NCBI RefSeq assembly: GCF_007003975.1
Contig: NZ_VFTC01000033.1
Span: 1 to 64,000 of the forward strand
Source: Mesorhizobium sp. WSM4306
GTDB lineage: Bacteria; Pseudomonadota; Alphaproteobacteria; Rhizobiales; Rhizobiaceae
DNA length: 64,000 bases
Reading direction: 5' to 3'
Shown: positions 8,868-16,715 of the stretch, one piece after another
How positions within the stretch are numbered: the stretch's first letter is position 1
Layout: every line of letters starts with the position of its first letter
Translations under genes and position numbers: made by a program
The notes under the pieces: generated by a model
Database searches by the model: none
Seen by the model: the letters and a program-made list of their open reading frames with translations, nothing else
What the model was told of the DNA's origin: nothing

Positions 8868-9836
8868 TCAAAGCTGCTGGAGTTGCGAAAGCGTGAGCGG
8901 GGCAACGGCGTAATCGCCGCTGCCGTCGAGACCGGTGACCTCGGCGATTGCGTCGATGTGGCGCGACGAGCCGCGTCCCGCTATGAAGACGATCAGATCT
9001 ATCGCCTCAGCGATGAGCCGGCGGGGAACGGTGACCACCGCTTCCTGGGCGAGTTGCTCAATGCGATAGAGAGCCGAGCGCGCGGAATTGGCGTGTACGG
9101 TAGCGATGCCGCCTGGGTGCCCGGTGTTCCATGCCTTCAGCATGTCGAGCGCTTCCGCGCCCCTCACCTCGCCCACGATGATGCGGTCCGGCCTGAGCCT
9201 CAGCGTCGAGCGCACGAGATCGGCAAGGGTGACCGAGCCCCGCCTTGTTCTCAGGGCAACGCAGTCCCTGGCCGCGCACTGCAGTTCGCGTGTGTCCTCG
9301 ATCAGGATCACCCGATCGTCGCATTCGGCGACTTCAGCCAGCAGAGCGTTGGCGAGTGTTGTCTTCCCCGAGGAAGTGCCGCCGGCGATCAGCATGTTGC
9401 GCCGCTCGCGGACGGCCTTTTTCAGCGCATCGGCCTGCAGCGGCAGCATGATGCGTTCGGCAACATAGTCGGCCAGGGTGTAGACTTTCGCGGCGGGCTT
9501 GCGGATGGCAAAACATGGCGCCAACACCACAGGTGGCAGCAGGCCTTCGAAGCGTTCGCCAGACGGCAATTCGGCACTGACGATCGGGTTGTCGGCGTGC
9601 GCCTCGGCGCGCACGTGCGAAGCAACCAGGCGGATGATACGTTCTGCCTCGGACGGGTGCATGTGAACGTCGGTATCGACCCGACCTTCGCCTAACCGGT
9701 CGAGTCGCAGCGCGCCGTCGGGATTGACCATCACCTCGATGACGGACGGATCGGCCAGGGCTTCGGTGATTGCCGGACCCATGGCGGTGCGCAGCATGAC
9801 ACGCCGCCGGTGGTCGGCCTCGGGATGAGAGCTCAT
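8868..9836 (-). CDS. trbB: TrbB, VirB11-like secretion ATPase
   Basis: A 322-residue hexameric traffic ATPase. Walker A GGTSSGKTTLANALL lies near residue 153, with the Asp box ILIEDTRELQC and the His-box region GATVHAN-like (GIATVHANSARSALYRIEQL) behind it. It powers pilus biogenesis at the inner membrane together with TrbE. The start overlaps the CopG-like gene's stop (ATGA), so expression is coupled. Confidence 0.95.
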   Translation of the reverse strand: MSSHPEADHRRRVMLRTAMGPAITEALADPSVIEVMVNPDGALRLDRLGEGRVDTDVHMHPSEAERIIRLVASHVRAEAHADNPIVSAELPSGERFEGLLPPVVLAPCFAIRKPAAKVYTLADYVAERIMLPLQADALKKAVRERRNMLIAGGTSSGKTTLANALLAEVAECDDRVILIEDTRELQCAARDCVALRTRRGSVTLADLVRSTLRLRPDRIIVGEVRGAEALDMLKAWNTGHPGGIATVHANSARSALYRIEQLAQEAVVTVPRRLIAEAIDLIVFIAGRGSSRHIDAIAEVTGLDGSGDYAVAPLTLSQLQQL

Positions 9837-10246
9837 CCTTCCCCTCCCCCACCATTGTCTTTGCTAAGCGACTTTTTGCCGGAAGCGATCTGGCGGCCGA
9901 CCTTCTCAACGAATTTCTCGAAACGCTCTTGGGCAATAGCCTGCGTTGCCCGATCCGGGACCGGCGTGTGGGCGTGAAGGGTGATCGAAAAGCGGATGAA
10001 GAGCGCCAGGCTCTCCAGGATCACCTCGGAATCGCGCCTGACGTGGGCAAGATCGCGGGAGAGCCGGTCAAGCCTTACGCCGTAGCGCCGATCGAACTCG
10101 CTCTCGCCACGCCGCTCGATGAACGCCTCGATCGCCTTCCCCACGATCGCTGATTTGGTCGTTGACGGATCGCGACTGAGGTTGTCCAGTTTCTCGCTGA
10201 GCTCCGGCTCAAGCAGAAACTGATGGCGAATGCGGTGCGGCTTCAT
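9833..10246 (-). CDS. CopG/ribbon-helix-helix family protein in Trb operon
   Basis: A protein of about 137 residues starting MKPHRIRHQFLLEPELSEKL, with an RHH-like N-terminal DNA-binding region (residues 6-50; DPSTTKSAIVGKAIEAFIER) and a helical C-terminus. CopG-like genes commonly sit between traG and trbB in these elements and may autoregulate the operon. An upstream frame to 10309 exists, but the ATG at 10246 gives the family-like N-terminus. The DNA target is unknown. Confidence 0.8.
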   Translation of the reverse strand: MKPHRIRHQFLLEPELSEKLDNLSRDPSTTKSAIVGKAIEAFIERRGESEFDRRYGVRLDRLSRDLAHVRRDSEVILESLALFIRFSITLHAHTPVPDRATQAIAQERFEKFVEKVGRQIASGKKSLSKDNGGGGEG

Positions 10247-10362
10247 GCGGATCGTTCCGACGGCCCGGCGTTGCGCCGGCGACGGGAGAAGCATCGGCCA
10301 GACGCTCAAAATTGCTTATGGCCGTTATCTACGCTGAGGTGCGCTCTGCAACTCAGCGGACT

Positions 10363-12387
10363 TCAGAAGCCGGGAATGACATCGTCGCCCCTGCCCTCGT
10401 TGATACCGTAGACGCGGGCCGCAGTGGAAATCCGATCCATGACACGCTTGTCCGCGAGCGCTTCGCTGTCATCGTCTGCGGGCTTGTACAGATCGGCCTG
10501 ATCGGGCTCTTGAGAGACAACAACGTCTTCTTCGGGCAGGCTTGGATGGCGTTGCTGCTGAACGCCTCCCTCGTCTTCAACTGGCGCGTCGGCGCTTTCC
10601 TCGTCCGCAGCAAGTCGGCTATCGACGCTGCACACTTGTCCAGTCCAGCCGTCCGGGCGTGATGCAGGGCAGTCCGCATAGGGTCCGTCGTGCAGCACCG
10701 GCGCAGGCAGCACCCGATCTGTGAAATTCTGATCCTGATAATAGCGCAGCTTCTTGGCGCGGATCGGCGGCAACCCAGAAACCAGGACCAATTCGTCTGA
10801 CGGCGGCAATTGCATCACCTCGCCTGGCGTCAGGAGCGGGCGCGCGGTTTCCTGGCGGCTCACCATGACATGTGAAAGCCAGGGCGCAAGCCGATGGCCC
10901 GCATAGTTGCGCATCGACCTAAGTTCGGTTGCGGTGCCGAGGGCATCCGAGATGCGCTTGGCCGTGCGTTCGTCATTGGAGGAAAAGGCAATTCGCACGT
11001 GGCAATTGTCGAGAATAGCATTGTTCTCGCCATAGGCCTTTGAAACCTGGTTCAAAGATTGTGCGATCAGATAGGAGCGAATGCCATAACCTGCCATGAA
11101 GGCGAGCGCCGTTTCGAAGAAGTCGAGGCGACCGAGCGCCGGAAACTCGTCCAGCATCATGAGCAGCTGATGCTTACGGCTCTTCTTCGGGTCCCCCTCC
11201 AGACGCTCCGTCAACCGCCTGCCGATCTGGTTCAAGATCAGTCGCACAAAAGGCTTGGTGCGCGAGATATCCGAAGGCGGCACGACCAGATAGAGCGACA
11301 GCGGTCGCTCTCCATCCACTAGGTCAGCGATGCGCCAGTCGCAGGACGAAGTGGCCGCCGCGACCGTTGGATCACGATAAAGCCCGAGAAAGGACATGGC
11401 GGTCGAGAGGACGCCTGAGCGCTCGTTTTCCGACTTGTTCAGGAGTTCGCGAGCCGCCGAGGCCACTACGGGATGGACCTGAGGGTTATGCCCCGTCCCG
11501 AGATGGTTTGTCGTCATCATCCGCCGTAGCGTTGCGGCAAACGAGCGTTGCGGGTCCGACAGGAAGGTGGCGACGCGGGCCAGCGTCTTGTCCTCTTCAG
11601 CGTAGAGCACGTGCAAAATGGCGCCAACTAGGAGTGAATGGCTGGTCTTCTCCCAGTGGTTCCGTCGCTCCAGCGCGCCCTCGGGATCGACGAGGATGTC
11701 GGCGATGTTTTGAACGTCCCGGATCTCATCTGGGCCTTTGCGCACCTCCAGCAGCGGGTTGTAGCGTGCCGATCTCGGGTCGGTCGGATTGAACAGAAGG
11801 CAGTACGAGAATTTCGACCGCCAGCCGGAGGTCAACTGCCAATTTTCGCCTTTTATATCATGAATGATGGCAGACCCGGTCCAGGAAAGTAGCGTTGGAA
11901 CAACCAGCCCCACGCCCTTGCCCGAACGCGTCGGCGCAAATGCCATGACGTGCTCCGGGCCGTCATGGCGCAGATAGCGATCGTTCAGCCTACCGAGGAA
12001 AACGCCCGCCGGCCGTAACAACCCTGCCGTCTCGACCTCATGAGTCGTGGCCCACCGTGAAGACCCATAGGTCGTAACCGACCCGCGCTGTCGCGCGCGC
12101 AAAAGCGAGCCAGCGATTGCGGCGGCACAACCCAGGAATCCGCTGGCGCCTGCAAGCGTACCGGCTTTGTCGAAGACCTCCGGCGCATAAGCATCGAAGT
12201 GGAACCACCATTCAAACAGCTTCCACGGCTTGTAGATTGGCCAGCCGGCGAAGAGAAACCATGGTGCGCCGAGAGGCGTCTGGTAGGTCAGCATTTGAGC
12301 GCACCATTGGGTTGCCGTCCATACGCCGATAATGACAATTGCGCACACAACGGCGATCTGCCCGATCAGTAGCTTCGTAGGTGTCAT
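10363..12387 (-). CDS. traG: TraG, VirD4-like coupling protein
   Basis: About 674 residues (another in-frame ATG at 12420 adds 11). Two N-terminal membrane segments (LLIGQIAVVCAIVIIGVWTA and one near residue 80) precede the nucleotide-binding domain, with Walker A APTRSGKGVGLVVPT near residue 150 and Walker B MMLDEFPALGRLDF near 412. It links the RlxS-DNA relaxosome to the Trb channel. It is the first gene of the minus-strand transfer operon, with a 116-base gap to the CopG-like gene. Confidence 0.95.
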   Translation of the reverse strand: MTPTKLLIGQIAVVCAIVIIGVWTATQWCAQMLTYQTPLGAPWFLFAGWPIYKPWKLFEWWFHFDAYAPEVFDKAGTLAGASGFLGCAAAIAGSLLRARQRGSVTTYGSSRWATTHEVETAGLLRPAGVFLGRLNDRYLRHDGPEHVMAFAPTRSGKGVGLVVPTLLSWTGSAIIHDIKGENWQLTSGWRSKFSYCLLFNPTDPRSARYNPLLEVRKGPDEIRDVQNIADILVDPEGALERRNHWEKTSHSLLVGAILHVLYAEEDKTLARVATFLSDPQRSFAATLRRMMTTNHLGTGHNPQVHPVVASAARELLNKSENERSGVLSTAMSFLGLYRDPTVAAATSSCDWRIADLVDGERPLSLYLVVPPSDISRTKPFVRLILNQIGRRLTERLEGDPKKSRKHQLLMMLDEFPALGRLDFFETALAFMAGYGIRSYLIAQSLNQVSKAYGENNAILDNCHVRIAFSSNDERTAKRISDALGTATELRSMRNYAGHRLAPWLSHVMVSRQETARPLLTPGEVMQLPPSDELVLVSGLPPIRAKKLRYYQDQNFTDRVLPAPVLHDGPYADCPASRPDGWTGQVCSVDSRLAADEESADAPVEDEGGVQQQRHPSLPEEDVVVSQEPDQADLYKPADDDSEALADKRVMDRISTAARVYGINEGRGDDVIPGF

Positions 12388-12606
12388 CGGCTTGGCCCGC
12401 TGAACAACGCGACCTAGCATCGCGCGGCGCAGCCGGGACAGGAATGTTCCTCACATACGATTTGGGAGCAATGAACGACTTCCTACGTATGCAGGTCGGT
12501 CAGCACGCGTGTTGCGCCTTCACGCGACACCATCCGCCACTCCATCCTTTCCATTCACCCTGAGGCCCGGCGCCGCCGACAGTTGCGTGACCGCTCCTCC
12601 GCAAAG
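12388..12606. other. short spacer between traG and the effector gene
   Basis: Gene-free spacer between the traG start and the effector stop. It must hold the traG promoter on the minus strand, but no clear -35/-10 pair was recognised by eye. Confidence 0.4.
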
Positions 12607-15600
12607 TTATCTTCTGCGTTCAGGGAGCCACGGCGCCTGGGCTGGCTGATGAACACCGTCCGCTCGCGCATGTGGGGTCGAATTGATTTGTGCCCAAGTG
12701 GAGGCAGGCTCGTCTTCCAACAGTTGCCGCAGTTCCCCTGGCTCGAACGCCATCATCGGTGGGGAAGCGGGTTCATCCTCCAACAGTTGCCGCAGTTCCC
12801 CTGGCTCGAACGCCATCATTGGTGGGGAGGCAGGCTCGTCTTCCAACAGTTGCCGCAGTTCCCCTGGCTCGAATGCCATCATCGGTGGGGAGGCGGGTTC
12901 ATCCTCCAGCAGCTGCCGCGGCTCTTCCTCGTGCGGCAAGCGCCTCCTTAGCCGGTCTTGCAGCGCCTGCCGATCGGCAACGAGGTTGTCGAGGGGCAGC
13001 GGCTCGTGGTCTGGCCGCTGCCCTTTCACCAATCGTTCAACCAGCGCCCACGTGCCCTCCAGGACAAATACGCCGCAATCATAATGGTTCGTCTGTCTGG
13101 CCATGGGGGCTGGCGCCAAGGTGGCATTCAGCAGTCCTGCGAGCTGTTTTGCAGGCACGTCGTTATATCCCTCTCGCTGGAGGGAGTCGTAGTGATAGGC
13201 GAACCGCCTTTCCGGGTCGCGGCGATCAACGAGCAGCAGCGACCAATGGGTGCCGGGGCTAGTAGCCGTGCCATTATTCACTGGCAAGAACAGGAAGTCG
13301 GCTGTGGCGTTGTTTTGATTATAGATGGACTGCAATATGCCTCGAGCGTCTTGCGGCGACGTGTGTCGCAGTAGATGGGATACGGAAGGATCCACCAGCC
13401 GAGTCCGGGCAGCGAGCGCCGGATTGATCCCCTGCAGTTGCCCCTCCAGCAAATTGTAATCTCTCTGGATATGGGCGTCGCTCAGCCATTCGGCGGCGCC
13501 GAGCACCCGCCCCGTTGCAACGTTGGACGGGGCTGTCGGATCGAGCGCCCCGATCTGAGCCCCAGAGGAACTGGTAGTCAGTGTGGTCACATCAACCAGT
13601 GGAAGGCCGCGGTAGGTGCCTGGCAGCCTAGCGGTTGCTGGCGAGGCGGGTTGGGGAGCTCTTGCCGGTGCCGCTGGCCCAGCTTCAGCAGCGGCCCCAA
13701 CGCGCCTGGTGACTGCGTCTGCCGGATGAGCAGAAAGGACAGTTTCGCGCCCGAGCACAATGCGCGGCAGGATATCCCGGAGGTGAGCCAATGCAGAACT
13801 GATACTTAGCCTATTACCATAGGAGACAGCCTTGAAGCTCTCAACATCTTTATCCAGCGATTTGTCGTGAATCCGAGCCGCAATCCCAAGCTTGTTATTT
13901 TGACGCAGGTACTGACTAAAATGTCTAAGAAAATTTGTATAGCCGCCCACGGTATCTGGATTCCGTCCGGTCGCAGGCGCTGCCAGGTACTCCTTGGTCG
14001 AAGCGGCTCTGTAATTTCTAATGAGCTCGGCATCGTCAGGATAGGGGATCACGACAGGGCGAGCCATAATCGGGGCTCCGCCTGTCGACTTCTTGAGGTA
14101 ACGCAGTGCGCCAGCCACGGTGGAGGAACCACCCGTACTCTCGTACTCCTTGAGATCCTGATCCAGCGACGAATGGTAAAGCCGAGCAGCAAACCCTGGC
14201 TTGTTGTTTTGAAGGAGCCACCGACTAAAGCCGAAAAGAGAATTTACATTGTAAGTGACCGTGTTCGCTTTGGCCTTACCCGCGTGGAATGCTGCCCTCA
14301 GCCCTTCGATAGCGGTCGCATCGTTGGAATAGACAGGACGCTTGTCGGCACCGTCGGGGACTACAATTGGACGATCCGGCTGCACTGTCGAGGGCATCGA
14401 CCCACCACCTCCGGGATGCGGTGCTGGGGTGGATTCGTGCTCATCCCTCTGCCTGACGAGCTGCGCCTCACATTCCGGTGTAGCCACCTCATGAGGATCC
14501 TGCATCGGTTCGATCCCCTCCATCTCCTGCTGCAACCAAGCCAAAGCTTGGCGAGCGGCCTGCGCGGCTTCATCAACCGCGGAGGATGTCTCCACACCTC
14601 TGGCGGACGCCGGCAGAGCCTGCTCCGCCCGCCGTCGAAAGAGCTCTGGCGAGGCGGATTTCTCCGCCCACAATCTGGGCTGCGTAGCGAGTCCCCGTCC
14701 AGATTTATGTGGCACCGCCTCGCTTGGCAGCGGGCTGCTCCTGTCCCGTGCAGCTACCAGCTCCTCCGGGGCGCCCTGGTCGCCGTGGCGCCAGTTCAAG
14801 TGAGGGACGGCCTCTCCAAAGTCGGGCGCTTGGTGTTGGTGCGCGGTTGGGGCGAGAGACAATGGTAGATCGGTGCCCTCCTTATAACCTACCGGCAGGA
14901 GCTCCTCTGGCCAATCGAATCCCTGCTGTGGTGCGGTATGCTGAGCAGCGTCGCCACGGGGACGAGCCTCCATGCTGACCGCGTTTTCCAGATGATTCCC
15001 GAGTATAACGCGCGGCGGGTTCTTGCGGAGATAAACCAGCGCAGATTCGATCGGAGCTCCACCATTAGAGGAGGCGGCCTTGTAGCTCTCAACATCTTTA
15101 TCCAGCGATTTATCGTAAATGCGACCCGCAATTCCGAGCTTGTCATTTTGACGTAGGTAATGACTGAAATGGTTAAGAGCAGTTGCGTAGCCGCTCGCGG
15201 ATCTGAAATGTCTGGTGAGCGCGGCGTCGTCAGGATGGGGGTTCAGGACAGCGCGACCCACAATCGGGCCGGCTCCGCCCATCGACTTCATCAATTGACG
15301 CAGTGCGCCAGCCACGGTGGAGGAACCACCCCTACTCTCGTACTCCTCGAGATCCTGGCTCAGCGACGGATGGTAAAGCCGAGCAGCAAGCCCTGGCTTG
15401 TTGTTTTGAAAGAGCCAACGACTAAAGCCGAAAAGAGAATTTGTGCTGCGAGTGACCGTGTCCGGCCTGGCTTTACCCGCAAGGAGTGCTGACTTCAGCC
15501 CTTCGATGGCGGTGGCATCGTTGGAATAAACAGGACGCTTGTCGGCACCGTCGGGGACCACAATTGGACGATCCGGCTGCACTGTCGAGGGCATCGACCC

Positions 15601-15990
15601 GTCGAGATGCGGTGCTGGGGTGTATTCGTGCTCGTCCCCCTGCATCACAAGTTGCGCCTCCCGTTCCGATGTACCCACCTGATCGGTGGGGAGTTGCATC
15701 ATCACGCGAGCGCCTGAGTTGCCAACCTCACCTGGTTGCCGCTCAGTGACAGCATGCTGCAGATTGCTTTGGATCCTCTGCCTCTTCGTTGGTCTCAACT
15801 CACCTTTACCATGCGAGCCATTGACGAGGACCTCCTCGCCTAGCGCACCCATCAACTCGTCCGCCGCCTGCAGTTCGCCCAAGTGCTGCTCAAAACCGGC
15901 TTGGCCGGCCTGTCCGCTTGCTCGTGCGGTACGGCGTGCTGCACCTGCAGCCAAGCTGCCACGATGAATGTCTAGTTTGTACGGGTGCAC
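12607..15990 (-). CDS. NopD/XopD-like type III effector with Ulp1 (C48) protease domain
   Basis: About 1127 residues. The Ulp1/SUMO-protease domain lies near residues 830-1000, with a likely triad His915 (GTHWSLLL), Asp935 (YHYDS) and Cys972 (NHYDCGVFV), plus the preceding Gln. In rhizobia and plant pathogens such proteins are injected into plant cells and strip SUMO from host proteins. Upstream are two long duplicated blocks (bases about 15000-15600 and 13750-14400), each with two degenerate copies of a motif like FSRWLFQNNKPGLAARLY. The C-terminus carries a 21-residue tandem repeat. GTG at 15990 is chosen because a GAGGA-type site sits 5-6 bases upstream; an earlier GTG at 16014 lies almost on the tts box and is unlikely. 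The effector call is by analogy with NopD. Confidence 0.85.
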   Translation of the reverse strand: MHPYKLDIHRGSLAAGAARRTARASGQAGQAGFEQHLGELQAADELMGALGEEVLVNGSHGKGELRPTKRQRIQSNLQHAVTERQPGEVGNSGARVMMQLPTDQVGTSEREAQLVMQGDEHEYTPAPHLDGSMPSTVQPDRPIVVPDGADKRPVYSNDATAIEGLKSALLAGKARPDTVTRSTNSLFGFSRWLFQNNKPGLAARLYHPSLSQDLEEYESRGGSSTVAGALRQLMKSMGGAGPIVGRAVLNPHPDDAALTRHFRSASGYATALNHFSHYLRQNDKLGIAGRIYDKSLDKDVESYKAASSNGGAPIESALVYLRKNPPRVILGNHLENAVSMEARPRGDAAQHTAPQQGFDWPEELLPVGYKEGTDLPLSLAPTAHQHQAPDFGEAVPHLNWRHGDQGAPEELVAARDRSSPLPSEAVPHKSGRGLATQPRLWAEKSASPELFRRRAEQALPASARGVETSSAVDEAAQAARQALAWLQQEMEGIEPMQDPHEVATPECEAQLVRQRDEHESTPAPHPGGGGSMPSTVQPDRPIVVPDGADKRPVYSNDATAIEGLRAAFHAGKAKANTVTYNVNSLFGFSRWLLQNNKPGFAARLYHSSLDQDLKEYESTGGSSTVAGALRYLKKSTGGAPIMARPVVIPYPDDAELIRNYRAASTKEYLAAPATGRNPDTVGGYTNFLRHFSQYLRQNNKLGIAARIHDKSLDKDVESFKAVSYGNRLSISSALAHLRDILPRIVLGRETVLSAHPADAVTRRVGAAAEAGPAAPARAPQPASPATARLPGTYRGLPLVDVTTLTTSSSGAQIGALDPTAPSNVATGRVLGAAEWLSDAHIQRDYNLLEGQLQGINPALAARTRLVDPSVSHLLRHTSPQDARGILQSIYNQNNATADFLFLPVNNGTATSPGTHWSLLLVDRRDPERRFAYHYDSLQREGYNDVPAKQLAGLLNATLAPAPMARQTNHYDCGVFVLEGTWALVERLVKGQRPDHEPLPLDNLVADRQALQDRLRRRLPHEEEPRQLLEDEPASPPMMAFEPGELRQLLEDEPASPPMMAFEPGELRQLLEDEPASPPMMAFEPGELRQLLEDEPASTWAQINSTPHARADGVHQPAQAPWLPERRR
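12703..12911 (-). repeat. 63-bp coding tandem repeat with alternating A/B variants
   Basis: Just over three units of 63 bp beginning at 12721, 12784, 12847 and a degenerate one at 12910. Each encodes a 21-residue unit containing GELRQLLEDEPASPPMM. The linker codons alternate between two synonymous versions (GGCTCGTCTTCC and GGTTCATCCTCC). The array is therefore better read as a duplicated 126-bp dimer. Confidence 0.9.
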
Positions 15991-16023
15991 GCTATCCTCA
16001 CTTCCACAGATCACATGAGCAAC

Positions 16024-16054
16024 CTACTCAGGCAAGCTTTCGAGAGGCTGACGA
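16024..16054 (-). promoter_or_regulatory. tts box (TtsI-binding site) of the effector gene
   Basis: Reading the minus strand from 16054, the sequence contains GTCAG at 16052-16048, then TCGAAAGCT at 16043-16035, then TA near 16025. This matches the rhizobial tts-box pattern bound by the response regulator TtsI, which switches on type III secretion genes when flavonoid-activated NodD induces it. It lies about 34 bases upstream of the chosen start. Confidence 0.88.
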
Positions 16055-16715
16055 GGTCCGCCGCCGCGGAAGGCGAAGGCTGGTTTTCTGCTCAGCGGTT
16101 GACGGCCTCGCGTGTTGCGGCCGCGCCGGGTATCACGCCAATCAATCTGAATAGTCGATGCGTCAAACGAACCAGGATGGGATTTTCGTAGCGGGGCTGC
16201 TCTACTCACTCTTGTCCTGAGGGCAGAATTCAACCATATCGCCGAGCAACTGGATGCCGATTGGATACCCGATCCGGAAAGCTTCAGCTCATATGTGACG
16301 CGAGGATGAGAATCGTGGCAGCTCCAGACCGACGGGCTGCCACCCACAGCGGCGATGACCGACGAGGGTCTTCTATTGCCAAGGCAATCGTCCGTTCGGG
16401 GACCTATGTGTTCCAATGCTCGTCGAGCGGATCGGTGGGCCGCACCGCCGTAGCGTTACGGCGAGCGGAAGCGGCGTTGGGTGCGGCTTTTCCCCTGAAC
16501 GCTTCACACCAGGCTGATAGGGGATCTTGCAATCGCACACACGCGGTCTGCAGGCGTGCCTATCAAGCAGTTTGCTCAGACCAACGTCGCGGCGAGCCGA
16601 TCCTCAATACGCAGCGCAAGTCCTAGACTCCACGATCGTCCTTCGGTGCAGATTTGCTCGCGCCTCGCCCTGATTACAGCTGATAAGGCGAGCTAACAAT
16701 TGCAAGAGCCACAAG
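16055..16715. other. gene-free region upstream of the effector
   Basis: No gene with a convincing start or family. A short plus-strand frame near 16225-16309 (EFNHIAEQLDADWIPDP then a stop) has protein-like composition and may be a transposase or other gene remnant. Confidence 0.35.
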
